Part shown: in pieces, positions 1-4,978 of the stretch | How positions within the stretch are numbered: the stretch's first letter is position 1 | Layout of the letters: the number at the start of each line of letters is the position of its first letter | Assembly: GCA_025935735.1 (NCBI GenBank) | Contig: JAICUS010000167.1 | Location: 1-10,499, forward strand | Source: Solirubrobacteraceae bacterium | GTDB taxonomy: Bacteria; Actinomycetota; Thermoleophilia; Solirubrobacterales; Solirubrobacteraceae | Direction of reading: 5' to 3' | Length of the DNA stretch: 10,499 nt | The notes under the pieces: generated by a model | Told to the model about the DNA's origin: nothing | Seen by the model: the letters and a program-made list of their open reading frames with translations, nothing else | Databases searched by the model: none | Position numbers and translations under genes: made by a program

Positions 1-1
1 C

Positions 2-625
2 AACTTCGACGAGGCGCTGAAGCTCGTGCGCGAGCTCACCCGGCGCCACCCGATCGCGCTGGTCAACTCGGTCAACCCGCTCCGGCTGGAGGGGCAGAAG
101 ACCGCGGCGTTCGAGGTCCTGGAGGCGATCGGCGAGATCGACGCGCTGTGCATCCCCGTGGGCAACGCGGGCAACGTCACCGCCTACTGGAAGGGGTTCA
201 CCGAGATGGGCTCGCGGCCACGGCTGTTCGGCTTCCAGGCCGAGGGCGCGGCGCCGCTGGTGCACGGTGCGCCGGTCGGGCAGCCGGAGACCGTGGCGAG
301 TGCGATCCGCATCGGCAACCCCGCGCGCTGGGAGGAGGCGATGGAGGCGTTCACCGGCTCCCGCGGCCGGGTCGCCGCCGTGTCCGACGCCCAGATCCTC
401 GACGCCTACCGCTTCCTGGCCGCGAGTGAGGGCGTGTTCTGCGAGCCGGCCTCGGCCGCCGGGGTGGCCGGGCTGCTCGCCCACGGCGTCGAGGATGCGC
501 AGAAGGTCGTGTGCGTGCTCACCGGCCACGGGCTGAAGGACCCGCAGACCGCGCTGGCGCAGGCCGGCGCGGTCGTGCCCTGCGAGCCGGACATCTCGGC
601 CGTCGAGGCGGCCGTGCTTTCGTGA
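2..625 (+). CDS. thrC: Threonine synthase, 3' part (5' end outside window)
   Basis: This is the C-terminal 207 residues of a PLP-dependent threonine synthase, which converts O-phosphohomoserine to threonine and phosphate in the cytoplasm. The reading frame is open from base 2, so the gene begins upstream of the window. What shows the family is the segment [15 protein letters not shown], the glycine/asparagine loop that holds the PLP phosphate in fold-type II enzymes, preceded by [14 protein letters not shown] late block, [13 protein letters not shown], is also typical of the threonine synthase/dehydratase fold. The lysine that forms the Schiff base would lie upstream and is not visible. Actinobacterial ThrC is usually about 350 residues, so roughly 60% is present. 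The stop TGA overlaps the GTG start of thrB, implying translational coupling. A threonine dehydratase-type relative is less likely because homoserine kinase follows directly. Confidence 0.93.
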   Translation, partial: NFDEALKLVRELTRRHPIALVNSVNPLRLEGQKTAAFEVLEAIGEIDALCIPVGNAGNVTAYWKGFTEMGSRPRLFGFQAEGAAPLVHGAPVGQPETVASAIRIGNPARWEEAMEAFTGSRGRVAAVSDAQILDAYRFLAASEGVFCEPASAAGVAGLLAHGVEDAQKVVCVLTGHGLKDPQTALAQAGAVVPCEPDISAVEAAVLS

Positions 626-1473
626 ACCGCCGCCGGCTCGTCCGGGTCCCCGCGTCGTCGGCCAACCTCGGCCCGGGGTTCGACGTGCTGGGCGCGGCGC
701 TGGACCTGCACATGGAGGTCGAGGTGGCCGAGACGGGCCGCTTCGCCGTCCACACCGACCTGGCGATCGCCCGCGACCGGCGCAACCTGTGCGTGCGCGG
801 GTTCGCGGCGCTGCACCCGCCCGATGCGTTCGAGTTCACCATCCGCTCCGACATCCCGCTGTCCGGCGGGCTGGGCACGAGCGCCGCGGCGCTCGTGGCC
901 GGGCTCGTGGCGGCCGATTCGATCTTCGAGCTCGGCGCCGACGTGCTGGGGCACGCCGCCCGGCTCGAGGGCCACCCGGACAACGTGGCGGCGGCGCTGC
1001 TGGGCGGGATCGTCGTCTGCTCGGGCCTCGAGGTCGAGCGCCTGGAGCCGCCGCCCGGGCTGGAGGCGCTGCTGGTGATCCCCGACGAGCACGTGCGCAC
1101 GGCCAAGGCGCGCCAGGCCCTGCCGTCGCGCATCCCGGTCTCGGACGCGGTGTTCAACGTCGGCCACGCGTCGTTACTGGTCCTCGGCCTGGAGCGAGGC
1201 GCCCTCGGGTTGATCGCCCGCGGGCTCGGCGACCGCATCCACCAGCCCCGCCGCGCTCATCTCTACCCGCGCTCGTGGGAGCTGGTCCAGCACGCCCGTT
1301 CGTTGGGCGCCCTGGGCGCGACCATCTCCGGCGCGGGCCCGTCCGTGCTCGTGTGGTGTGACTTCGAGAGCACGGGCGCGGTGGCCGCGCGATTGGAGGG
1401 TGAGGCCGCGGGGTGGGCGTGCGTCCGGCGGGTGGGGTTCGCCTCCGCGGGCGCCGAGGTGCGCGAGCTCTGA
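622..1473 (+). CDS. thrB: Homoserine kinase
   Basis: This GHMP-family kinase phosphorylates L-homoserine with ATP to give O-phosphohomoserine, the substrate of the upstream ThrC. All three GHMP motifs are visible in the 283 residues. They are the N-terminal [12 protein letters not shown] (10-21), the ATP-binding [12 protein letters not shown] (79-90) with EGHPDN following (117-122), and the C-terminal [10 protein letters not shown] (232-241). The length fits the family (about 280-320). I chose the GTG at 622 because it gives a start just before the conserved [12 protein letters not shown] block and overlaps the thrC stop as GTGA. The frame stays open further upstream, but that part overlaps thrC and does not resemble the family. 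After the stop there is a 15-base gap and then the first copy of an unusual hairpin repeat. Confidence 0.95.
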   Translation: MNRRRLVRVPASSANLGPGFDVLGAALDLHMEVEVAETGRFAVHTDLAIARDRRNLCVRGFAALHPPDAFEFTIRSDIPLSGGLGTSAAALVAGLVAADSIFELGADVLGHAARLEGHPDNVAAALLGGIVVCSGLEVERLEPPPGLEALLVIPDEHVRTAKARQALPSRIPVSDAVFNVGHASLLVLGLERGALGLIARGLGDRIHQPRRAHLYPRSWELVQHARSLGALGATISGAGPSVLVWCDFESTGAVAARLEGEAAGWACVRRVGFASAGAEVREL

Positions 1474-1487
1474 CGCTCTGTGCTGCG

Positions 1488-1531
1488 GCGCTGCGGGCTC
1501 GGCGGACTGCTTGCTGGGTAGGGAAGCGGTC
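1488..1531 (+). repeat. Hairpin repeat copy A (sense, after thrB)
   Basis: This is the first of three copies of a roughly 45-base repeat in the thrB/receiver intergenic region. It can fold as GACTGCTT (1505-1512), loop GCTGGGTAGGG (1513-1523), AAGCGGTC (1524-1531): an 8-bp stem with one G-U pair. An outer pairing of GCGGGC (1493-1498) with GCCCGC (1533-1538) is also possible. It begins 15 bases after the thrB stop, in the same orientation as thrB. No U-run follows, so it is not a classical intrinsic terminator. I do not recognise the family. Confidence 0.75.
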
Positions 1532-1536
1532 TGCCC

Positions 1537-1584
1537 GCGGCGCCTTGTTGCCCCGGCGAACTGCGGCTGGGTAGGGAAGGAGTC
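1537..1584 (+). repeat. Hairpin repeat copy C (direct, second after thrB)
   Basis: This is a second direct copy, about 52-54 bases downstream of the equivalent bases of copy A. It shares the leading GCGGCGC, the segment CCCGGCGAACTGC, and the exact core GCTGGGTAGGG (1566-1576). The stem bases around the core differ: AAGGAGTC replaces AAGCGGTC and does not pair with the left arm. A different short stem, AGGGA with TCCCT, is possible at its right side. This copy is therefore more diverged, yet its core is unchanged. Confidence 0.65.
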
Positions 1585-1600
1585 CCTCCGGGGCGGTCCG

Positions 1601-1700
1601 GGTGATCGGTTTCTAATCCCGACTATTCCGGTTGAGTCACTTCAGTCGCGTATAGCGCGACTTACCTCACACACGTGAAAGAGGTGCATCAGTCATCTGT
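1601..1700. other. Low-G+C intergenic stretch with sharp dyad
   Basis: By direct count this 100-base stretch is 50% G+C, far below the surrounding coding DNA. It has no convincing gene. It contains a perfect 7-bp dyad: AGTCGCG (1644-1650), spacer TATAG, CGCGACT (1656-1662). A short open frame from GTG at 1675 to TGA at 1710 (11 codons) exists but lacks a recognisable ribosome binding site. TTGAGT (1632-1637) and TATAGC (1651-1656) resemble promoter boxes, but the 13-base spacing is too short for a normal sigma-70 promoter. The dyad could be an operator, or the stretch could be the promoter of a small RNA; neither is shown. Confidence 0.45.
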
Positions 1701-1763
1701 GCGGTCGTGATCGGTTCTCGCAGCGTGCGCGGGCAAACACGCACACTCGACCCTCGCGACCGC
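1701..1763 (+). ncRNA. Possible structured RNA or stem-loop
   Basis: GCGGTCGTGA (1701-1710) pairs with TCGCGACCGC (1754-1763) through ten base pairs with one G-U. Inside it, GCGTG (1723-1727) can pair with CACGC (1738-1742). The two nested helices make a compact fold between the low-G+C stretch and repeat copy B. It does not match a tRNA, and I recognise no riboswitch or known RNA class. It could be transcribed on either strand, and the strand given is only nominal. G+C-rich DNA makes chance helices common, so confidence is modest. Confidence 0.3.
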
Positions 1764-1771
1764 GGCGAAGG

Positions 1772-1816
1772 GACCGCTCCCCTACCCAGCAAGCCGTTCG
1801 CCGGGCCCGGCAGGGC
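1772..1816 (-). repeat. Hairpin repeat copy B (inverted, after receiver gene)
   Basis: This is the third copy, on the minus strand. Read in that orientation, it matches copy A in all but about six positions over 45 bases, including one gap. The core GCTGGGTAGGG is identical (complement of 1779-1789), with GCTT and GAGC next to it able to pair. It starts six bases after the stop codon of the minus-strand receiver gene, again in the sense direction of the gene it follows. Copies A and B therefore form an imperfect inverted repeat enclosing about 240 bases. Confidence 0.75.
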
Positions 1817-1821
1817 GCCCC

Positions 1822-2187
1822 TCAGCGAAAGCCCGCGACCGACCGGATCGTCGCCACGAGCTCGCCCTCCTCGTCGCTCTTGGCCAGATACGCGTCCGCG
1901 CCGTCGCCCAGCGCGCCCTCCTGCATCAGCGGCACGTAACCCGAGTAGACGACGACCGCCGCGCCCGGCACCGCGGCCCGGATCTGGCGCAGCAGGGAGT
2001 CGTCGCCCGGGAGGCCCATCGTGTCCAGCAGCACGACGTCCGGGCGGGCGGCGGGCAGGGCGGCGAGGGCCGCGTCGGGGGTGTGGGCCTCGCCGACATG
2101 CTCGATGTCCGGGTGCTCGGCGAGCCAGAACGCGACCAGGCGCGTGAAGGCCTCCGAGTCATCGCAGTGGAAGACGCGGATCCCCAT
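1822..2187 (-). CDS. Single-domain response regulator (receiver only)
   Basis: The 121-residue protein is a complete CheY-like receiver domain with nothing else. The acidic pair is D9-D10, the phospho-acceptor is D55 in DVVLLDTMGLPG, the switch Ser is S82 in VVVYSGY, and the conserved lysine is K103 in AYLAKS. The family takes a phosphoryl group from a histidine kinase onto the aspartate. With no DNA-binding or enzymatic output domain, it should act by binding a partner. It starts with ATG eight bases after the stop of the ParA gene, so the two are almost certainly co-transcribed, and the ATPase is an obvious candidate partner (inference). No histidine kinase is encoded in the window. It converges on thrB, with repeat copy B just beyond its stop. 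Confidence 0.88.
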   Translation of the reverse strand: MGIRVFHCDDSEAFTRLVAFWLAEHPDIEHVGEAHTPDAALAALPAARPDVVLLDTMGLPGDDSLLRQIRAAVPGAAVVVYSGYVPLMQEGALGDGADAYLAKSDEEGELVATIRSVAGFR

Positions 2188-2195
2188 CCGTCAGA

Positions 2196-2960
2196 TCATT
2201 TTAGGGCGTGCGCCGCGTCGTCGCGGCCGACGCGCACCAGGACCTCGCGCGCCAGTTGCAGGTAGTCCTCGCCGAGGTCGGGGCGGTAATCGAGGATCGA
2301 GAGCGCCTTCTCGGCGGATTCTGCATAGGCGATGGAAGAGCGGATCACCGTGTCGAACACCTTGTCCCCGAAGTGCTCCTTCAACTGGGCAAACGCATCG
2401 CGCGAGTGAACCGTGCGCATATCGGCGATGTTCATCACCACGCCGAGCCACTCCAGGTCCGCGTTGTAGTACTCGCGGGCCTGCTCGATCACCTCGAGCG
2501 CGCCCTGCACGCCCTGCAGCGCGAAGTACTGGGCCTCGGAGGAGATCAGCGCCCAGTCGGCCGCGACGAGCCCGTTGATGGTGAGCAGGCCGAGCGCCGG
2601 CGGGCAGTCGATCAGGATCACGTCGTGCGACTTGCGCGCATCCTTCAGGGACTTGCGCAGGATCAGCTCGCGGCCCATCTTGCCCGACAGCGAGCGCTCG
2701 ACCTCGGCGAGGATCGGCGTCGCGGGCACGATGCCGTCGTGCGTGGCCGCCTTCGCCTTCGCCTCGCCGGCGAGCACGTCGGCGATCGTCGGCGACGCGT
2801 CCGGCGCGACGTCGAAGTAGTCGGAGAGGTTGCCCTGCGGGTCGAGGTCGACCGCGAGCACGTCCAGGCCGGCGCGCCGGAGCACGTCGGCCAGCGTGCG
2901 GACGGTCGTGGTCTTGCCCGTGCCGCCCTTCAGCGACAGGACCGCGATCGTGTCGGCCAT
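2196..2960 (-). CDS. Orphan ParA/MinD-type ATPase
   Basis: This is a P-loop ATPase of the ParA/Soj type, 254 residues from the ATG at 2960. Visible motifs are the deviant Walker A KGGTGKTTT (11-19) with its signature lysine K11, the A' motif VDLDPQGN (37-44), and the Walker B-like VILIDCPPALG (114-124). Proteins of this family dimerise on ATP, bind DNA or membrane non-specifically, and position plasmids, chromosomes, chemoreceptors or other cargo. There is no parB, parS-like array or other partition gene in view, so chromosome segregation is unlikely to be its job. An in-frame GTG at 2972 would add four residues; I prefer the ATG because it sits immediately before the conserved beta strand. 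It lies 27 bases after the FHA gene and 8 before the receiver gene, in the middle of a compact operon. Confidence 0.9.
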   Translation of the reverse strand: MADTIAVLSLKGGTGKTTTVRTLADVLRRAGLDVLAVDLDPQGNLSDYFDVAPDASPTIADVLAGEAKAKAATHDGIVPATPILAEVERSLSGKMGRELILRKSLKDARKSHDVILIDCPPALGLLTINGLVAADWALISSEAQYFALQGVQGALEVIEQAREYYNADLEWLGVVMNIADMRTVHSRDAFAQLKEHFGDKVFDTVIRSSIAYAESAEKALSILDYRPDLGEDYLQLAREVLVRVGRDDAAHALK

Positions 2961-2987
2961 GACGGCCGCCACGATAGCGGCGCCCGT

Positions 2988-3455
2988 TTATTCGGCCAGC
3001 GCCGCGGGGGCGGACGCGGCCGGCTGCGCGACCGTGTCCAGGAAGTACAGCGCGTGGCGCCCGATGACCAGCTCGTCGCCGTCGGTCAGCGGGCTCCACT
3101 CCACCCGGCGGCCGTTGACCTGGATGCCGTTCAAGGAGCGGTCGTCGAGCACCCGCACGCCGGTCTCCTCGGCGGCCACCAGCGCGTGCCGGCGCGACAC
3201 GGTGGCGTCGTCGAAGCGGACGTCGGCGGCGAGCGAGCGGCCGATCCGCGTCCACTCGCGCGAGAGGGGGATGACGACGCGCCGCCCATCCTGCTCGAAC
3301 GCGAGGTAGCGGCCGGCCGACGGCACGGAGGCGCGGGCCTCGGCCAGCCAGGCGGGCGGCTCGCGGCGTACGGTGTCGCCGCCGAGCGTGATGGCGTCCG
3401 GTGAGACTCCGGGAAGCGTCCCGGTGCTCTGGACGTCGAATTGTGGGTCCGTCAA
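2988..3455 (-). CDS. FHA-domain protein, GarA-like layout
   Basis: The C-terminal half is a forkhead-associated domain, a phosphothreonine-binding module. With the chosen start, the FHA residues are IGRS (71-74), SRRH (87-90) and SLNG with N109, ending in LVIGRHALYFL. The first 45 or so residues are low in predicted structure and rich in Thr/Ser. This layout (short tail, then FHA, 155 residues in all) resembles mycobacterial GarA, whose tail is phosphorylated by Ser/Thr kinases, though I do not see GarA's ETTS motif. I chose TTG at 3455 because AGAAAGG lies nine bases upstream and a TATCCT box lies 40 bases upstream. The frame is open for another 159 codons, but that stretch lies opposite the small plus-strand gene and looks non-coding. 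It is first in the operon with ParA and the receiver. Confidence 0.82.
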   Translation of the reverse strand: MTDPQFDVQSTGTLPGVSPDAITLGGDTVRREPPAWLAEARASVPSAGRYLAFEQDGRRVVIPLSREWTRIGRSLAADVRFDDATVSRRHALVAAEETGVRVLDDRSLNGIQVNGRRVEWSPLTDGDELVIGRHALYFLDTVAQPAASAPAALAE

Positions 3456-3495
3456 GACAGCAGCCTTTCTGGGTGCGCAGCCCTCTCCGGGGCGA

Positions 3496-3501
3496 AGGAT
3501 A
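3496..3501 (-). promoter_or_regulatory. Candidate -10 box for FHA-ParA-receiver operon
   Basis: On the minus strand, TATCCT lies 40 bases upstream of the proposed TTG start, leaving a leader of about 30 bases that includes the AGAAAGG ribosome binding site. No good -35 box is visible at the expected distance (TTTCGC at a 17-base spacing is weak). The assignment rests on position and on the TAnnnT consensus. Confidence 0.4.
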
Positions 3502-3510
3502 GGGCCCCGA

Positions 3511-3532
3511 AGATGGGTGCGAAACCCCATCT
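3511..3532. other. Perfect 7-bp inverted repeat in divergent region
   Basis: AGATGGG (3511-3517) and CCCATCT (3526-3532) are exact complements around an 8-base loop. They lie between the divergent FHA operon and the small CxxC gene, just upstream of the candidate TATCCT box, where an operator would be expected. The sequence GGGCCCCGAA occurs twice nearby, at 3502-3511 and 3568-3577. No regulator family is recognisable from this. Confidence 0.4.
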
Positions 3533-3587
3533 GGGTCAGCGCTTGCACATTGCAGGGTTGCACGTCGGGGCCCCGAAACGCGGTCCC

Positions 3588-3872
3588 ATGCCCTCCGCGC
3601 TGCTCACCTCCTCGCCGCTGACGCGGGCCCGGCCGTGGCGGTCGTTCGCCGCCCGGCGGCCGCGGGAGGTCTCGCTCGTCCGGGCGAGCCTGCGGGCGCT
3701 GGCCGCCGGCCGGCTGGGCTGCGCGAGCTGCCGGCGGACGCCGCTGATCGGGGAGACCGTCCTGGTCGACGGGGAGCGGGTCCTGTGCGCGCTGTGCCGG
3801 CCGCTCGGCGGGACGGGCGAGGAGGCCGTGGTGCACTCGCCCGAGAGCGGGCACACCGTGCGGCGCCGCTGA
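3588..3872 (+). CDS. Small two-CxxC putative zinc-binding protein
   Basis: This is a 94-residue basic protein with two CxxC pairs, CASC (45-48) and CALC (67-70), separated by a short beta-like stretch, TPLIGETVLVDGERVL. That is a zinc-ribbon or treble-clef arrangement, so a single structural zinc ion is likely. The N-terminal 44 residues are rich in Arg (RARPWRSFAARRPREVSLVRASLRALAAGR) and could contact nucleic acid, but this is inference. I know no named family for it. The start is uncertain: the ATG at 3588 has no clear ribosome binding site or TAnnnT box, and in-frame ATGs further upstream (3441, 3513) overlap the FHA promoter region. It is divergent from the FHA operon, and the SRPBCC gene begins 31 bases after its stop. 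Confidence 0.6.
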   Translation: MPSALLTSSPLTRARPWRSFAARRPREVSLVRASLRALAAGRLGCASCRRTPLIGETVLVDGERVLCALCRPLGGTGEEAVVHSPESGHTVRRR

Positions 3873-3884
3873 CCCGCCGCCGCC

Positions 3885-3890
3885 TATCAT
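3885..3890 (+). promoter_or_regulatory. Candidate -10 box of SRPBCC gene
   Basis: TATCAT ends 13 bases before the ATG at 3904. A transcript starting about seven bases after the box would have a leader of only about six bases, and no Shine-Dalgarno sequence is visible. No convincing -35 box was found. Confidence 0.5.
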
Positions 3891-3903
3891 CCCCGTCCAC
3901 GCG

Positions 3904-4398
3904 ATGGACCCCGTCAGCGCCAGCATCGTCATCGACCGCCCGCGCGAGGAGGTCTTCGACTACCTGGCGGACATCGCCAACCACGCCGAGTTCACCGATC
4001 ACTGGATGACCGAGTGGCGGCTCACCCGGATCGACTCCTACGGCCGCGGCGCGGGCGCGCGCTTCAAGGCGGCCCGCAAGGGCGAGCGCTACGCCTACGG
4101 CGACATGACCTTCATCGAGGTCGACCCGCCGTACCGGATCGTGGCCGCCGGCCGGGGCGGGAAGTTCAACCGCAACAAGACGTGGACGACCTGGACGCTC
4201 GAGCCGTCCGGGCAGGCCACCCGGGTCGAGGTGACCACGGAGACCGAGCCCGCGCTGCCGACCGACCGGATCATGGAAGCCGTGATGCTCAAGCGCGGCT
4301 GGACCAAGGGCCGGCTGCGCAAGGCGCTGTCGCGGCTGCAATCGATCCTCGAGGAGGACCTCGACCGGGGCGAGCGGGTCACGGTCGGCGGCCTGTAA
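3904..4398 (+). CDS. SRPBCC-fold protein (polyketide cyclase/dehydrase-like)
   Basis: The 164-residue protein has the START/Bet v1-like helix-grip pattern. It opens with VSASIVIDRPREEVFDYLADIANHAEF, the typical first strand followed by PxxxVFxYLxD. Then come antiparallel strands with FKAARKGERYAYGDMTFIEVDPPYRIV and WTTWTLEP, and a long C-terminal helix, GRLRKALSRLQSILEEDL. Proteins of this superfamily bind a hydrophobic ligand in a deep pocket; substrates vary widely and cannot be read from sequence. The protein has no signal peptide, so it is likely cytoplasmic. It precedes a lipoprotein gene whose candidate -10 box overlaps this gene's TAA stop, so the two may be transcribed separately despite being only 10 bases apart. 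Confidence 0.85.
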   Translation: MDPVSASIVIDRPREEVFDYLADIANHAEFTDHWMTEWRLTRIDSYGRGAGARFKAARKGERYAYGDMTFIEVDPPYRIVAAGRGGKFNRNKTWTTWTLEPSGQATRVEVTTETEPALPTDRIMEAVMLKRGWTKGRLRKALSRLQSILEEDLDRGERVTVGGL

Positions 4399-4401
4399 CC
4401 T
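4396..4401 (+). promoter_or_regulatory. Candidate -10 box of lipoprotein gene
   Basis: TAACCT begins with the TAA stop codon of the SRPBCC gene and ends seven bases before the GTG start of the lipoprotein. That spacing would place the transcription start at or next to the start codon, giving a leaderless message. Confidence 0.5.
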
Positions 4402-4408
4402 GCCAGCC

Positions 4409-4966
4409 GTGCTGCGTCGCTCCCTGATCGCCATGGTGGCCGCCGCGGGCCTGCTCGCCGCGGGCTGCGGCGACAAGATCTCCAACGTCACCCAGGGCGA
4501 GGACGAGGGCACGTTCGTCGACGTCGGGCCGCTGGCCTACCAGGTCCAGATCTCGCGCTACCTGAACCCGTACGACACCGAGGACAAGGCGTTCCTGTCC
4601 GGCCTGCCCGCCGGCACGCAGGCCGACCAGGCCGGCCAGGTGTGGTTCGGCGTGTTCGTGCGGATCAAGAACTACTCCGACCAGACGCAGGTGCCGGCTC
4701 CGGCCTCCGGCTACACGATCACCGACACCGAGAACGACACGTTCCGGCCCGTCCAGCTCAACCGGCGCCTGAACTGGTACGCCTACACGCCGTCGAAGAT
4801 CCTGCCCGCGGCCTGGCTTCCCAGCCCGCAGACGACGGCGGGGATCAACCCGATCAACGGCGAGCTGCTCGTCTTCCGCCTCCCGCTGTCGACCACCCAG
4901 AACCGCCCGCTGGACCTGCACATCAACCAGGGCGGCAACTCCGCCACGGTCACGCTCGACCTCTAG
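4409..4966 (+). CDS. Putative lipoprotein of unknown function
   Basis: The 185-residue protein has a lipoprotein signal peptide: basic MLRRS, a hydrophobic core IAMVAAAGLLAAG, and C20 in LLAAGC, the likely lipidated cysteine. The mature protein is polar and beta-rich. Segments such as YQVQISRYLNPYDTED, VWFGVFVRIKNYSDQTQVPAPASGYTITDTENDTF and LVFRLPLSTTQNRPLDLHI resemble the immunoglobulin-like fold of extracellular DUF4352-type lipoproteins, but that is a weak resemblance. It should sit on the outer face of the cytoplasmic membrane. The GTG start is chosen because it begins the signal peptide and lies seven bases after a TAACCT box. Its TAG stop is six bases from the stop of the converging PBP gene. 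Confidence 0.82.
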   Translation: MLRRSLIAMVAAAGLLAAGCGDKISNVTQGEDEGTFVDVGPLAYQVQISRYLNPYDTEDKAFLSGLPAGTQADQAGQVWFGVFVRIKNYSDQTQVPAPASGYTITDTENDTFRPVQLNRRLNWYAYTPSKILPAAWLPSPQTTAGINPINGELLVFRLPLSTTQNRPLDLHINQGGNSATVTLDL

Positions 4967-4978
4967 CGCCGCCTAGAG
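4961..4978. terminator. Palindrome spanning two converging stop codons
   Basis: CTCTAG (4961-4966), spacer CGCCGC, CTAGAG (4973-4978) is a perfect 6-bp inverted repeat. Each arm contains the TAG stop codon of one gene, and both genes end CTC-TAG. It could form a small hairpin in both transcripts and act in bidirectional termination, but the stem is short and no U-run follows on either side. Confidence 0.4.

Noticed and set aside
406..1167. Long minus-strand open frame opposite thrC/thrB
   Set aside because: It is antisense to two clearly recognised genes, its translation is rich in Arg, Ala, His and Gln with no motif, and such frames are expected in very G+C-rich DNA.
1675..1710. Eleven-codon leader peptide starting at GTG 1675
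   Set aside because: It has no ribosome binding site, no run of regulatory codons, and no gene downstream on the same strand for it to control.
1488..1816. CRISPR array
   Set aside because: There are only three imperfect copies, one inverted, with unequal spacing and no cas genes.
1488..1816. Insertion sequence or MITE with terminal inverted repeats
   Set aside because: Copies A and B do form inverted ends, but there is no transposase, no target duplication, and a third internal direct copy. Kept only as an alternative explanation.
1707..2147. Plus-strand open frame through the intergenic region into the receiver gene
   Set aside because: Most of it is antisense to the receiver domain, and the product is almost only Arg, Pro, Ala and Gly.
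2196..2960. Chromosome partition parA with parB
   Set aside because: The ATPase is ParA-type, but no parB or parS-like palindromes are present. The neighbours are FHA and receiver genes, so partition naming is not supported.
2208..3404. Long plus-strand open frame opposite ParA and FHA genes
   Set aside because: The minus strand carries complete ParA and FHA motifs. The plus frame gives a low-complexity Arg/Val/His/Asp-rich product typical of an antisense shadow.
3456..3932. N-terminal extension of the FHA protein up to an ATG at 3932
   Set aside because: The extension runs opposite the CxxC gene, is Pro/Arg/Gly-rich without structure, and a TTG with a ribosome binding site lies at a better place.
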